A DNA stretch of 64,000 nucleotides from Berberis thunbergii (Eukaryota > Streptophyta > Magnoliopsida > Ranunculales > Berberidaceae), in NCBI GenBank assembly GCA_003290165.1, contig QNQO01006234.1, forward strand, positions 124,001 to 188,000, read 5' to 3'. Of the stretch, positions 31,641 through 44,536 are shown piece after piece. Below the pieces are notes generated by a model. That model saw only the letters and a program-made list of their open reading frames with translations, was not told where the DNA came from and made no database searches. The stretch's first letter is position 1, and every line of letters begins with the position of its first letter. The position numbers and the translations under genes were made by a program.

Positions 31641-32143
31641 TGATGATACATCAAAACAGGCTGTCATTAAAGCCATACATGTGGCAAAGAACATCCATCG
31701 TGAGGACATGTCGTTCCATCAATTGGGCCAGCTCGTAAAACCCAAGAATAATAAAGTCAACCATAAAGGCCCAAACGAAACCCAACTTCTGGCCTGAATA
31801 AGCCAAAGAAGAGGAATGTTCCACCAAAAAAGAGACGTGGAGAGAGTTACGCCTCCACGAATGCATATCTATAAAGGAAGATATTGTTACAAGAAACATC
31901 TTCTTCCGTTGCACCTCACATGCTTGTCACGTAGAGAATTAATCGCGACCATTATAAAAGGTAAAGGGAACATTCGACAAAGGCATGCAACTTTAACTGA
32001 GCTTTGTTTAGATTTATTTCTTTTTCAAACAGAGTCGCTAACTTAAGCATCAAAGTGCCTTTGACTAAAAAAAATGTGGTATTGGCAGTTTAACATTTGT
32101 TTTGCATGTCAAACTCTTAGGAGGACAAGATTTGGACGCATCA
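31641..32143 (+). repeat. Element B 5' LTR
   Basis: 503 bp, TGATGATACATC...GGACGCATCA. It contains a TTATAAAAGG promoter-like motif (about 31,954). It is followed at once by the primer site. Confidence 0.93.
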
Positions 32144-32163
32144 GTTTGGTGCCATCCATGGGG
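32144..32163 (+). promoter_or_regulatory. Element B primer binding site
   Basis: GTTTGGTGCCATCCATGGGG, one position after the LTR end; it differs from A's site by C-to-T and G-to-A changes typical of decay. Confidence 0.85.
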
Positions 32164-32179
32164 AATGACAAGTTTCCTT

Positions 32180-33330
32180 TCTAAAAAAAAAATTCACAAT
32201 GACAAAATTCACCAAAATTTGATTAGCGATCAAGAAATTATCAAAGTCAATGGAATGCTCAACAAATCCTCAATCTGGTGATGAGCAATACAACCCATCA
32301 ACAACTATCAAACCAATCGCACTGAAAAAAAGAAAACTTCAACATGTAACAATTCAGACGTCTCTGACATCTTGGGGAATCCTCTCGGATCCACGAGTAG
32401 AGATGCTCATTGCTAAGATGAACCACGTAATCAAAGTAGTGGATCGACACATCCAAGACTTGGAGGGCAACAAGACTCGAGAAGAAATCACCTAGCTTAA
32501 GGAGATCAGATCAATAACAGTTCCAAATTTAATAAAAAAAAGTTTGGAAAACTACAACCGAAGAGGTCCAAACATGAACCAGCAAAGAAATCATTCACGA
32601 CCTTGATAGCATGTCGAAACGAGGTCCTTAAAACTATAGAGGGAAGAAAAGACATCAAATGGCCATAAAAATGAGTGGAGATCCGAAAAGACAGAGAAAA
32701 ATAAATACTGACTCTTCCACAACGACCACAACCACGATACCGAAAATTGTCACAGCCTGAAGGATGAAATCTAACGCCATGTCAGAGAAGGATGACTCGG
32801 AGAATCCATTAGGCTCGAAAATGAAACAATCACATTAGGGGAACGACCAAAAGAAACAATATACGTCTTGCATGGTACCAAGAGCCATCAGCACTGTGCG
32901 CAATCCAACCAATCTTGCAAGCGAGTGGCCAGAGACATGCGAGCAAATATTAGATACCAAGAGCCATCAACACTGTGCGCAAAGACGATGCAGAAGACTC
33001 TAACTTTCTCAAACGAAGATGAAGAATGAGGTAATTTCTGGTACAATGATGCCTTAGTAATCTTAGTCATGATAGCTAGGTGGGAAATCAAGAGGGTGTT
33101 GGTCGACACATGCAGCTCAGCCAACCTCCTATACCTAACAACCTTTTCGAAGGACGTGGTTCACTAATGAGGTGCTCTCACCTAGAGATCAACCAATAGT
33201 GGGCTCTAGGCGAGAACAATGTCGTCCACTGGGGATGATTCAGCTACCGGTCGAAGCAGGAGAACTAAGAAAGCAACAAATGTTATTAACATACTTCCTC
33301 ATCATAAATCCCTTTTGTGTATAACATGCT
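32180..33330 (+). pseudogene. Element B gag remnant
   Basis: Badly decayed gag. The recognisable part at about 32,700-32,820 reads in one frame as the C-terminal Cys/His-like segment with H-D-T-E-N-C and SLKDEI, interrupted by three stops. The gag core (YDG-DP motif) was not found and seems deleted. The frame at 32,250-32,495 corresponds to an N-terminal piece of gag. Confidence 0.6.
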
Positions 33331-34915
33331 ACTCGGGAGACCTTGGATACACAAAATGGGCACAGTCTCCTCAATTATGCACCAATGCTTAAAGTACCAT
33401 ACCGACAATGGTATCGAGAGAATCAAAGGATACCAACCAACGACCTGTAAATGTCACTTCGCAACAATAAAGACTCCTCACAAATAACAATTATTGCAAT
33501 GATCGGAGGAGCTTCCATAGCAACTTGATTAGGTGAGTTCAGACTCTTTGGAAGATAATATGGCTCTAAGTAGCCCACGAGATTGACCTAACTCCGAACA
33601 GCCGGAAGAAGAAAGGATCGTAGTTTACCTAGATGATGAATCAGATAAAGCAGTCCGGATTGGTACAAAGATTCATCCCGAACTCGCCAAGGAACTGATC
33701 CAGCTACTGAAAGATAACCAAGATGTTTTTGCATGGACAATGAAGGACATGGTAGGAATAGACCCGTCCTTCATCTCTCACAAACTACAAATGAACCCAG
33801 ACAAAAAGCCGATTCCACAAAAGAGAAGGTCTGTGGCTCCAAGATGTAATCAGGCGATAAACGAAGAAGTGCACCGCCTACTTAATGCGAGGATGATAAG
33901 GGAATATCACTACCTAAATTGGTTGGCGAACACGGTGCTAGTAAAGAAGAAGAACGAAAAATGGAGGGTATGCGTGGACTACACTGATCTGAATAAAGCC
34001 TGCCCAAAAGACAGTTTTCCACTTTCGCGAATAGATCTGATAGTTGATGAGATTGCCGAGCACGAGCTGCTTAGCTTCATGGATTCATACTCCAGTATGA
34101 CTAGATACAGATGTACCCTCCTGACCAAGAAAATACATTTTTTATAACGAAAAGGGGGCATGCTGTTATCGAGTAATGTTATTCAGATTAAAGAACGCGG
34201 GAGCAACATACCAATGGCTGGTAAACAATATGTTCAAAGATCAAATCCCCAAAACAATGGAGGTTTACATCGATGACATGTTAGTCAAAAGCTCGCGCCG
34301 GGCAGACCACATCACGGAACTTGAACATGCTTTCACCCAACTGCAAAAGTACAAGATGAAACTGAATCTGGAGAAGTGCACATTTGGGGTAGAATCAGGA
34401 AAGTTCCTCGGTACATGGTCATTCAAAGAAGAATTGAGGCTGATCCAAAGCAGGTACATGGCTTCTTAACATGCGATCACCAACAAATATATAAAGGTGT
34501 ACAAAATCTTGATGGAAGAATAACAACCTTGAAAAGATTCATCTCATGATCATCGGACAAATGTCTGTCTTTCTTCAAAAATTTGAAGGGAAGTAAGACA
34601 TTTGAATGGAATACGGAATGCGATGAAGTTTTTCAATGCCTAAAAACATATATGGGGAGCACAAAGCTATTAACAAAGCCAAACACGGGAGAAACATCGT
34701 ATCTATATTACTGTGTCTGACCACGCGGTAAGTTCAATGCTAGTACGGGAAGAAAAAGACGTACAAAAACCAGTATACTACATCAGCAAGACACTTGCGG
34801 ATGCGGAAATCAATTATCTGACTCTGGTGAAATTGGTGTTCGCCTTGATCGTGTCTTCAAGAAAACTACGGCCGTACTTTCAAGCACATCCAATCGTGGT
34901 CATGACCGAATAATC
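33300..34915 (+). pseudogene. Element B protease end, reverse transcriptase and RNase H
   Basis: Starts with the end of the protease domain (MLLGRPWIHKMG at about 33,326). Then come a linker (KIHPELAKELIQLLK) and reverse transcriptase: WRVCVDYTDLNKACPKDSFP at about 33,964 and the catalytic VYIDDMLVKSS at about 34,264. A frameshift near 34,147 and stops split it. The first RNase H follows (PVYYISKTLADAEINY at about 34,770, ending 34,913). The order protease-RT-RNase H is that of Ty3/gypsy pol, and the second RNase H that follows marks the Tat lineage. Confidence 0.9.
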
Positions 34916-35099
34916 GCTTTGGTCAATATAACACAAACCCAACCTATCAGGGAAAATGGTGAAATGTGCAATTCAACATTAGCTATGCCCCATAACGACT
35001 ATCAAAGTTCAGGCATTAGCATATTTTATCACCAAATTCACAGGAAGCAACAACCAATAGACGGAAGGAAATAGCGAATAAGAACAATCCAAACCAATA

Positions 35100-36812
35100 A
35101 CCGAGAGATGGATCCTCTACTATGACAGAGCCTCCAACGAGGCGGGGAGCGGAACTGAATTAGTCCTGTACAAGTCAAGAGGCATCGCATTGGAGAAAAT
35201 GATAAAATTCAACTTTAAAGCCTCAAACAACAAAGCCGAGTACGAAGTTGGGATACCCGGGCTACAATTAGCAAAACACTTGGGAATAAAAGACATCAGT
35301 GTCTTTACTGATTCCAAACTAGTGGTTAATCAACTAAACGACGAATTTCAAGTCAAAGATACCCGAATGAAGGCCTACCACCAGAAAACCATAGAACTAG
35401 TACAAAACTTCCAAAATGCAATCATTCAACGGTGCACAAGGACAAAAAAAAAAAGAGCGGACGAACTAGCAAAGGAGGCATCGACAACTAAAAATGATAA
35501 TCCATTCGCCATGGTGCAAGAAAGCGCCACACTTGAAAACCAGGTGGAAGAAGCATGCGCCACGAATCAAGAAAACAATTGGACAACTCCAATCCTGTGT
35601 ATATATCAAATGGAGAACTCCCAAAAGAATAAGATGGAAGCCCAAAAGTTACTAAATTGGGTGGCACGATACACAATCATCAATGAAAAGCTCTACAAAA
35701 AATTTGCCACATGCCCGTTGCTAAGGTGCCTTTCACTAGAAGATGTTGAATATGTTCTGCAAGAGATCCACCATGGTACATACAGAAATCACCCAGGAGG
35801 AAGAACGCTGGCCCATAAAGCACTCACGCTAGGTTGCTACTGGCCAACTATGCAAGCAGATGCTCAAAAGCTCGTTTGCACATGTGACAGATGCCAAATA
35901 ATTGCCCCGTACACTCACATGCTGGGACAAAACCCAATCCTGATAAGTATTCCTGGCCATTTGTGCAATGGGGGATGGACACATAAGACCACTCCCCGCC
36001 TCCGACAAAAAGAAGTTTCTCCGCGTAGCAGTAGACTACTTCATTAAATGGGTAGAAGTCGAGTCCCTCATGAAGATAGGAGAAACCCAAGTAGAGAATT
36101 TTCTTTGGAAAAATAAAATATGCAGATTCAGGATCCTAAGGGTAATTGTCATGGACAATGGGAAACAATTCGAAGGCAAAAAGATTAGGGAGCTATGTGA
36201 AAACATGAATATCTATCAACGCTTCTCTGTTCCTGCCCAACCACAAGCAAATAGATAGACCGAGGTCACCAACAGAACAATCTTGGAAGCAATCAAGGGA
36301 AGGATCGAGGCAACAAAAGGATTATGAAAATTTGAGTTACTCGGCGTCCTTTGAGCATACAAAATAACAAAACAAACTTCGACAGGAGAAACTCCTTTCG
36401 CTCTCTCGTATGGATCTGAAGGAATGATACCCGTGGAGATCGATATGCCGACATTCCCAACCGAAGAGTTCCACGCTAAGGACAACATTGAAGCACTAAG
36501 AGTCGGGCTGGACATCCTCGAAGAAAAGTGAGAAGCAACCTCTATATAAGCAACGACCTACCAACAACGTATGACCCGATATTACAACAAGAGGGTGAGA
36601 ATAACCACTTTTAACATTGGCGACTGGGTAATACGAAAAGTCCAACTCAACATAAAGGAACTCGGTGCAGGCAAGCTAAACCCAAATTGAGAAGGACCAC
36701 ACAGAGTAATAAAGATCAATAGACCAGGAACACACTTGTTGGAAAACAAGGAAGGCGAAAAACTACCTCAGCTATGGAATGTAGAGCACTTAAAGAGATA
36801 TTATCAATGAAC
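35100..36812 (+). pseudogene. Element B second RNase H and integrase
   Basis: The frame 35,190-36,047 holds an additional RNase H-like domain (FKASNNKAEYEVGI, then FTDSKLVVNQLN). This is characteristic of Tat/Ogre elements. The integrase zinc-binding region follows (EIHHGTYRNHPGGRTLAHKA; then CDRCQ). A frameshift near 35,950 leads to the core at 35,968-36,258 (VDYFIKWVEVE; VMDNGKQFEGKK). The C-terminal part continues through stops to 36,812, with GDWVIRKVQ and GKLNPN*EGPHRV visible. It ends before a short repeat region and the antisense frame. Confidence 0.9.
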
Positions 36813-36889
36813 TCTTCACTCAATCTTTCATCTCAAAATCAAAATGACAAAAATTTAGTCAGGACAAGGAAGTCAGGCTAAAAACCTAA

Positions 36890-37200
36890 CTCTTGAAAAT
36901 ACTTGGCACGACTAGAGTATCGAGCAAAAACAAATATTTGTACTGGACGAACGAGTTGGACATAAAAACACAAAAAGTTCTGGCCTGATCAACCACAAAG
37001 TAATAAAGTACCAGGATGTAAGAGCCAAAAATTTTCTCATTGACTGTTTATACAACATCATAATCCAAATATAGAATCAGATTCTATAAATAGAGCTTCT
37101 ACACGACTAGAATGTCGGACATCGAAGCCATTCATAAAAAATCTAGACGAGCGAGTTAGAAATCTGTAAGGAATGTCGTAAGTAAAAAACTCATAAGCTA
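36890..37200. repeat. Degenerate tandem units in element B
   Basis: Two or three decayed units on the minus strand that resemble the about 70-bp repeats of A and D (ACTCGTTCGTCCAGTACAA; CTCGATACTCTAGTCG). The position, between the integrase and the antisense frame, is the same as in the other elements. Confidence 0.6.
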
Positions 37201-37272
37201 CACATACTGAACACAACAAATGCGAAATATAAAATTTCCATTAATCTTCTAAAAACGGAGATTACAAGAGAA

Positions 37273-38913
37273 TCAAAAGAAACAATTAAAGGACATCAAC
37301 ATTAGGAGCATAGGCTCAGGAGCATCTCTAGGTTGCATAGGCTCAGACAAGTGCTGAGAAGGATCTTCGATAATCGGATCACCCAGCGAATCCGAAATGA
37401 CTTTCTCGATATCATTGAATTCTTGCTTAGCAAAGCAACGGTATTCGAACATGTCTAAACCTTGTGTCTCTAGGCAATCAGAGAAGTAATGACGACCACT
37501 CTTTTCCAATCATTGACCTCTATTGCCTTCAACCTTTCGGTAATGGATGAGAGCTCGGCTCAGGTCAATGCTAATTCCTTATCAACGACCGCGAGTCTAG
37601 CGAAAACCCGCAGAATTGGTTGCGACAAACTCAAAATTCAGTTGAGCGATCTGAGTCACAGAAGCCTTAAGATGGGCATAACATTTTTCGGCAGAACGAA
37701 CGGCCTCGTCACGTTCAACCTTTCGGTCAGACCACTCTTTCTTAGCAACATCCAGACGAAATCGTAACTTACCCAATTCAACTTTCAGAAGTTTCGAGAT
37801 CAGAAGAAAATGTGTCATGAATGCCTTTGAGTTCCCTCAATGATGCATGTGCACAATCTAAAGCCCTTGCATGCTTTGTGCACTGTGCTTTCAGCGAATC
37901 AAGTTGGCAGAGAACATGAAAATGGACCAGGATATGTTTTGCCAACTTTTGCTCAACGAGCACCACTTGATCATGGGCAGCCTTACAATCTGACCCCATC
38001 ACGGCCACATAAGTAAGATGAGTCATCCCTTCCATAAGGTGTTGGAGGCCTATATCGATATAATGACGTGATGGACATACGGTTATAAGAGCCCTATTAG
38101 CCAACCGTTTGTGAATACCGCCAATGAGGTTGGGAACATTGTCCTGTGCATCATCTTAGAAGGCCAATTGAACCCCTCGAGGGCTGTCAAAATAGGATGA
38201 GAAGCGGAGGGAGTAGCAAGCAACCCCGAGGCCCCAACAACAATGGGAAAATGGGGAGTTTGAAGCCTTGAGCTCGAGTAGCAACTCGATCCTCCACTGT
38301 CGGATCATACTTGAAGTCATCCAAGGTCTTAGTACCCTTTGGATTCATAGACTGCCAAAAGCCGAGCTAAAACATCTTATTTTCAATAATGCGAAAGTCG
38401 TCAAAAGTCGGGCCAGCAAAAACTGGCAAGCCATACGAGGCAACAAGACTTTTTTCACGATCATACAGAGGATGAAAAACTTCCTACTTGCTCCTTTCAA
38501 GAACTCGATTTACTTCCTCATCTTCTCAAGCAGAAGAATCATCCTCTGAACCACGAGATCCTTTTCAGAAAGAAGCAAGAGGAAAAGGAGCCCTAGCAGC
38601 ATCAAGAACCGAGTTGGCTAGCTTTTTTCTCTTCGAAACACAGTCAAAACTAACATCCAACATCTTGGAAGGGCTGGAAGGCCTAGAAACTTTCCTTTTC
38701 ATGACAATTGAGCTAGTACTCTTAGAACCTTTGGCTGCGACAAGCAATTCAACCTACAGGCTCACCAACATAACCCTCTTTGCGACCGACATGCACATCA
38801 CCAACATGTGCAATGGTCACCTCCAAGGCACGACCAACAGTAGGCTTCGCGTAAGCCGCCTAACCCGACGAATATAATCCACTACGGATAATGGCATCTG
38901 TGGTAAGAAAATT
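37273..38913 (-). pseudogene. Element B antisense frame, C-terminal part
   Basis: Continues, right to left, the frame interrupted by element C. Near 38,880 it reads TTDAIIRSGLYS, the conserved R-S-G-L motif; at about 38,700 comes the basic patch MKRKVSRPSSPSK. A helical region follows (VELGKLRFRLDVAKKEWSDR at about 37,760), and it ends at 37,273 after YRCFAKQEF, which corresponds to the YRHLVHQVF of element D. Several stops and shifts are present. Confidence 0.72.
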
Positions 38914-39595
38914 TATGCAGTCATTTTTTGCTCCTTACTTTGACCTTGACTTGCAAACGTACTGATCTGCACAAGAAACACATGTGAGCCACAAACCACC
39001 GTTGTGGTGGCCGATGACACTCCGATGCTAAAGTCAAACAAGGATTTGAGGAAAGTGTAATGTTGTAAATAGGGAATTTGTAGCGTACCTTAGCTTAGTA
39101 ACCTCGTGTCTTATTTATAGTGCTGGAGTTCTAGTTTGATCATCGATGCCTTAGTTTAGGGAAGATGACCTTTGTGGAGATCATTTTCTAATTAGGAGTC
39201 GTGTTGTGGAGGGAAGTTTCCCTATTAGCCTTGTGGTTCTAGATACACGGGAGATAGTTCCCATTCCGAGAGTAGTCTATAGGTAGAAGTCTCCATATGT
39301 GACATATACTCTGGAATTTGCTTCCTAGTTGGAGGCAAAAAGCTACTGTAATTGCCCGCCTGAAGCTGATCCTCGAGATACTTGCCTTAACAGGACTTAC
39401 GGGTATTAAGGATAGTTGTGAGACACGTGGGCTTAGCAGGCTATTAGAATTCGAGTACGTCTGGCGAACTGCATTGGGCGGGCTTAGAACTGCTTGGACT
39501 GAATCAGTGTTGGGCTGACGCTAGGGCCCGTTCTTTCTCGAGATCATCATGACACGTGTATTGTGTAGAGTTGGGACCATTTCGATGTATCATCA
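38914..39595 (-). repeat. Element C 3' LTR
   Basis: 682 bp; on the minus strand TGATGATACATC...TGACTGCATAA (ancestral end TGCATCA, seen in the 5' copy). A TATA box CACTATAAATAAGAC lies at about 39,110. The purine tract (CTCGAGGGGAGTAGC on minus) abuts at 39,596. Confidence 0.9.
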
Positions 39596-39853
39596 GCTAC
39601 TCCCCTCGAGTAAGTGGGGCATTTCGTCGGTCCACTGACTCTCTAAAAAGGAACTGTATCATCATGATGATTGAACCCGAAGCGTTGTCTCAAGGGGCGC
39701 ATAACATTAATGGGTACACGACTGCTCAAGGAGAAAAAGTACGACTTGTCTTCTTTATAAATATTTTCCGTTTCGAGGAAGATTTATCTTATTCTTATCT
39801 TTGTTGTTTTTTCAAGAAATTGTGTTGCTATAAAGTTTGATTCATTCTTTCTA

Positions 39854-41522
39854 TTGATGGCAGATAATGTTGAATTTACTTCCAAGGATCTGTTGTCCTT
39901 TACTTGCCTCAAGCTTTTTGAGGATAGCCTGATTGATGAAACCGAGTTAATTTGGCTTCAAAGTTTGTACCGTATTCCAGAGGATCTGGAAATTATTCCT
40001 GCGTTTGGAGGTTTGGCTCCACTTACACTCCCTCAGGGGTATATAAGTTTGCACCGAGGCATATTTGAGTTGGGTTTCCAATTTCCAATGCTCGATGACA
40101 TTTGGTGTTTCTTCATTTATCTTCGCATGCCTCCCGCTCAAATGGTTCTTAGTGGGTTCAAGATTTTGATTGTGATTCTTCTTAGGGCGCATGATGATGG
40201 CCTTTGTTTGACCCCGGCGGTAGTCCATCATATGACCAATGCTCGGTTGGATTCTAGGGGTCTTTGCATACTGAATTTCCCTACTTGTTTGCATTCAGTA
40301 GCGGATTACATTGAGCCCTGGAAGAGGTATTTGTTTCTGGCTTCGGTGAATTCTTTGTACTTCAGGCTTGGGGGTCGACGAGTCCCCAGATACTTTCAGT
40401 TCGACCTTCGTAAGTTTTTTTGTTGCTGGCTTATTCTTCCGTTCTCAGATGTGATGCTAGTTTGATGTCATTTTTTTAAGGAAGTTTTCAGTTCTGATTC
40501 TCACTGAGGAGGAAAGACGGATAGAAAAGGATTTTATCAAGCTCCCATTGATGTCCGTTGAGGAGGTCATAATGCCAGCTAATGTTGTGCGAAGCGGGTT
40601 GCTATGGTGTTCTCACGACATTCTTGGTACGCGGGGTTCACCGGCTGAAGGGTTTGTTAGTTGTCGTTCGATGAGGATAAATCTAGTCATGCCTCGCCCA
40701 CTAGGTTAGCAGAATTGGAGGTGAGCATGCCTCCTGTTGTCATTCCGAAAAGGAGGTAGTCCTCTGATCGTGCAGTTTCTACTCCTGGGCTGTTGTGTTC
40801 TTCCTAGACGACAATTTCAAGAGGTTCTCATCTCTTGCTTGATGTTGTTATTTGCCCTGTTGTCTCGAAGGGAGAACACATTGGACCACATGTTGACGTT
40901 TTGAGTCACCATGGGTTCGAGGAAGATATTTGCGCCCTTGAATCATATGGTTCCGTCGTGTTGCATCCCAAAGCTCGGGAACGAGTCTTTGTTTTGGACT
41001 AGGCTTTCATAGACCTTCAAGGGTTGTATTCGGATGTTCTCTACCGGGTGGATTCCTTGATTGGTCAGCTGCAGAATTCCAATACTGTCATGAACTTGGG
41101 AGTTGTGTGGGCCGCATAAGATCTTAACTGAGGTCGCCCAAATCTGATTTGATGTCAACTCGTGCTAAATTGGGACAGACTCGGGCCGAGTTGGAATGCT
41201 TAAATGGTGTTGTGGACAAGTGGTCATCCAATCCGTAGGCCCAAGTTGTTGAGAGGAAGTGGGCGGAGACAGAATGGGTCGTTGCATCACTGAGGGGCTT
41301 CGCTGTGTTCATGAGGTGGAACGCTTACTGTTAGAGGAGCGATTGCAATATGCTACCTTGGTAGGCGCAATGGATTTTGACATTTCAGGTTGGAGGCCGT
41401 TAATCTCGTCAAAAGTCATTCGGGGTAGATTAGAGCTTTTGGAGCTTATCAGAGACGAACATCCCGACATCGACCTTGACTTTTCTCGTTATAGGAGGGC
41501 TGCTTTCAAACCCATTTCTTGA
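39854..41522 (+). pseudogene. Element C antisense reading frame
   Basis: Plus-strand coding region opposite to C's pol. The first 203 residues are open (39,854-40,465): an N-terminal MADNVEFTSKDLLSF part, then the gypsy-transposon-type domain around PPAQMVLSGFKILIVILLR. After a frameshift come LPLMSVEEVIMPANVVRSGL (about 40,540) and a basic PKRR patch. A helical C-terminal part ends at 41,522 (LELLELIRDEHPDIDLDFSR). This is the best-preserved N-terminal half of the five copies. It shares order and motifs with A, B, D and E but is closer to E. Confidence 0.75.
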
Positions 41523-41814
41523 AAGGAAGGTTTTGGTTCCGCAGGACAAGTTGCGAAGCTGTTTCCCCTCTTCCTTCTTTAAAATAGTTGTAATGTCATT
41601 TGCGAGACAAACCAAATTTTAATGAAAGCATTGTTTTGTCTTGTACTGTCGTGTTTTTTTAGAAGCTTCGTAGATCGTAGAATTAGTGCTATCGGGCCTA
41701 GCTGCTTGCAGAACACATGTTTTTGTCAGTTGAGTTGTATCAAAATTGACCACTTTTGTTTATGGGTGAGCCGTTGTTGTCCGCATATTGCAGGCCATGT
41801 TGAGATGCTCCAAA

Positions 41815-42440
41815 AACTATTATCTTTCGGAGAGCATTGATCGTTCGGTGAGTCGTCATCATCGTGCGTAAGAATGCTATGAGACATTGGCTTCGTCGAT
41901 CGTTGTTATCCGTGCGCGGTGGACTAGCTGTTGAGCACCTAAAGCTGTCGTCATCAGTCACGGACAAACTGAGCTTACCTGATAAGTTTGGCGATCATTG
42001 TCCGTTAAATCGCAATGATCCCTTGGCGAGTCGTTGGCATTAGGCGTGTGAGAGCTGACTAGACTCCCACTTCCTTGGCCGTCGTCGCCTGTGTGCCGCG
42101 AACTAGGCGTTGGGCACCAGAAGCTGTCGTCGTCAGTCACGAACTGACTAAGTTTACCTAGTAAGTTCAACGATCATTGTCTATTGGAGAGCAATGATCC
42201 CTTGGCGAGTCATCGCCATCAGGCGTGTGAGCGTTGACTAGACTCCCACTTCCTCAGCTGTCATCGCTCATGCATAGTGGACTAGGTGTTGGGCACTAGC
42301 CGTCGTCATTAGTCGCGAACTGACTAATCTTACCTTTTAAGTTTAGCAATCATTGTTTGTTGGAGAACAATGATCCCTTGGCGAGTCGTAGTCATCAGAC
42401 AAGTGAGCGCTAACTAGACTCCCACTTCCTTGACCGTCGG
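41815..42440. repeat. Tandem array in element C (about 178 bp)
   Basis: About 3.4 units. The landmark GAGCATTGATC/CAATGATCCC recurs at 41,833, 42,012, 42,191 and 42,367 (spacing 176-179 bp), followed by TTGGCGAGTC and then AGACTCCCACTTCCT. A further piece with AGTGGACTAGGTGTTGGGCA reappears at about 42,993 after the transposon. The array lies between the antisense frame and integrase. Confidence 0.9.
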
Positions 42441-42852
42441 TTCGATTTTTCACCTAAATCGTGAGCCGAACCGACTTAGGTCGGTTTTAAAATTTTCAAA
42501 CCGAAATCGAACCGACCATTAACAAAATTGATCCGAAACCGAACCGATTCTAACTTATGCATACTGTAACCGAACCAAACTGACTAAAATCGAATTAAAA
42601 CTGAAGTAAAACTGAACCGACAGACTATTTTAAACATATTATATTATTTATATATAAAAATATATTATTTATTATATATATTCGGTCGGTTCGGTTTAGT
42701 CGGTTAAAATCACATAGAAATCAAAAACTGAACCGACCATTTCGGTTTTGAATTTTTTAAAACCGAAATCGATCCGAACCACATTTAAACCGAACCAATT
42801 GGTTTGGTTTTGATCGGTTCGGTCGGTTTAATCAGTTTTTTGTTCAGCCCTA
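42435..42852. mobile_element. Truncated hAT-like element in the array of C
   Basis: Right end CAGCCCTA (inverse TAGGGCTGAAC) preceded by many GGTTCGGTCGGTT/AACCGAACCGAC units, a well-known style of non-autonomous hAT element in plants. The left side begins within TCGGTTCGATTTTTCACC without a matching terminal repeat, so it is truncated or mutated; no clear 8-bp duplication was found. Confidence 0.55.
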
Positions 42853-43086
42853 GCAAGGAGATCCAATGATGGACTCCATGGATCGAGCGTTTCCATTAGC
42901 GAAGGATACAAGGGCTCTAGTGGTATAGTAGTTGGGACTAAAACAACACAAAACGAAGCTAACCGACAAGTAAAAATGGTCTAAAAGCTGGGAGTGGACT
43001 AGGTGTTGGGCACAATATTTGAGTTTGGTCATAGCGGGGATGATCGAAGGTCAAGTTGGATGTAACGTACAATAGTAGAAGTTTAG

Positions 43087-44165
43087 TTAAAGCAAATATT
43101 TTTTTTGATAATATTTTTTGGGATGTTCTTCATTCCATGGTCGTTTAAGCCCGTCGTCGTTTATGTCTTCCAACCAGTACGTCCTCGGCCTGTTGACCTT
43201 GGTTACTCTGTAGGGTCCTTCCCAGTTGGGGTTCAGTTTCCCCGTGCCAGCTTCTTTAGTGTTTTGCTGGGTCTTCCTGAGTACCCAATCTCCCAGCTTG
43301 AATTCGCGTGGCTTGACCTTTTTATTGTAGTATTGCACTATTCGTTGCTGGTAGGCAGCTATCTTGGTAGAGGATAAGTCCCACTTTTCTTCGAGGAGTT
43401 CTAGTCCAACGCGCAAGGCTTCGTTGTTACCGTTTGGTCTAAATTCTTCCGTTCGTAAGGTTGGTACTTCGAGTTCTACTGGAACCATAGCTTTTGACCG
43501 ATATGTCAGGCCGAAGGGTGTTTCTACGGTAGGGATTCTTTTAGCTGTTCGATATGCCAAGAGTATTCTTGTTAGCTCTAGAACCCATTTCACTTTGGCA
43601 GCATCAAGCTTCCTTTCGATCGCTTCAAGGATTGTTCAGTTGGTAACCTCCGTTTGGCCGTTGGCCTGGCGAAGAGAAGTGGTGATTGATATTCAAACTT
43701 TTGCACACTATTTTTTAACCTTGATATCTTTGAATTGAGTTCCGTTGTCGCTGACCAATACCCTGGGGATGCCAAATTTGCAGATAATGGTGGCCCATAT
43801 GAATTTTTCTATCTGGGCCTGCCCTATCTTGGATCGGGGCTCGACTTCCACCCACTTGTTGAAGTACTCGATAGCCACAAGAAGAAACCTTTTTACCAGC
43901 TGAAGCTGGAAGCGGTCCAACGATGTCCAACCCCCACCGCGCGAATGGCCAACAACTCGTCATCAGTGTCAGTGGCTGAGTAGGCATGTGTGTGTATGGG
44001 GCGAACTTCTGACATTTGTCGCACTTTCGGAAAAATCTTTGGCATCTTGTTGCATTGTTGGCCAATAATATCCTAGAATTAAAGCTTTGTGGGCGAGGGT
44101 TCTCCAGCCCAGGTGATTTCTTCATATATCATCGTGGATCCTTCCCAGGACTTGACTTGCCTCTG
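43087..44165 (-). pseudogene. Element C integrase
   Basis: Read right to left: zinc-binding part (HLGWRTLAHKALILGYYW; CDKCQKFAPYTHMPTQ), core (WGLDIVGPLPASAGKK; IEYFNKWVEVEP; VSDNGTQFKDIKVKK) and a well-kept C-terminal part from 43,593 (WVLELTRILLAYRTAKR; DWVLRKTQ; KLNPNWEGPYRV), ending at 43,087. At least two frameshifts and a stop break it. It is separated from C's RNase H by element E. Confidence 0.9.
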
Positions 44166-44189
44166 AAGGTGAAAACATCAGGGTAGGGG

Positions 44190-44461
44190 TCATGTCACTG
44201 ATCTCCTATATAACTTCTCCTACGATGGCCTTGTAGAACCATGACTCCTTGTATTATAAATAAGACATAAGGTTGGTAAGCTAAGGTACGCTACAAATTC
44301 CCTGTTACATCATTACACCTTCCTTAGATCCATGTTTGACTTTAGCATCGGAGTGTCATCGGCTACCACAACGGTGGTCCGTGGCTCACATGTGCCACTT
44401 GTGCAGGTTAACAGGTCAGCAAGAACCAGGTCAGAGCAGGGAGTAAAAAATGATTGCATCA
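44190..44461 (+). repeat. Element E partial 5' LTR
   Basis: Corresponds to the 3' part of the C/E LTR, from just before the TATA region (TTATAAATAAGAC, about 44,257) to the LTR end ATTGCATCA. The left limit is approximate; about 450 bp of the LTR are missing. Confidence 0.75.
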
Positions 44462-44481
44462 GTTTGGCGCCATCCATGGGG
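44462..44481 (+). promoter_or_regulatory. Element E primer binding site
   Basis: GTTTGGCGCCATCCATGGGG directly after the LTR end; same type as in elements A, B and C. Confidence 0.85.
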
Positions 44482-44536
44482 ACAACAAAATTCTTAAATT
44501 TTAAGTAAGCGTTGTCTCCTTTCAAAACACAGAGAG

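Noticed and set aside
42435..42852. Complete hAT element with both ends
   Set aside because: Only the right end (CAGCCCTA) is recognisable; no matching left terminus or 8-bp duplication could be found.
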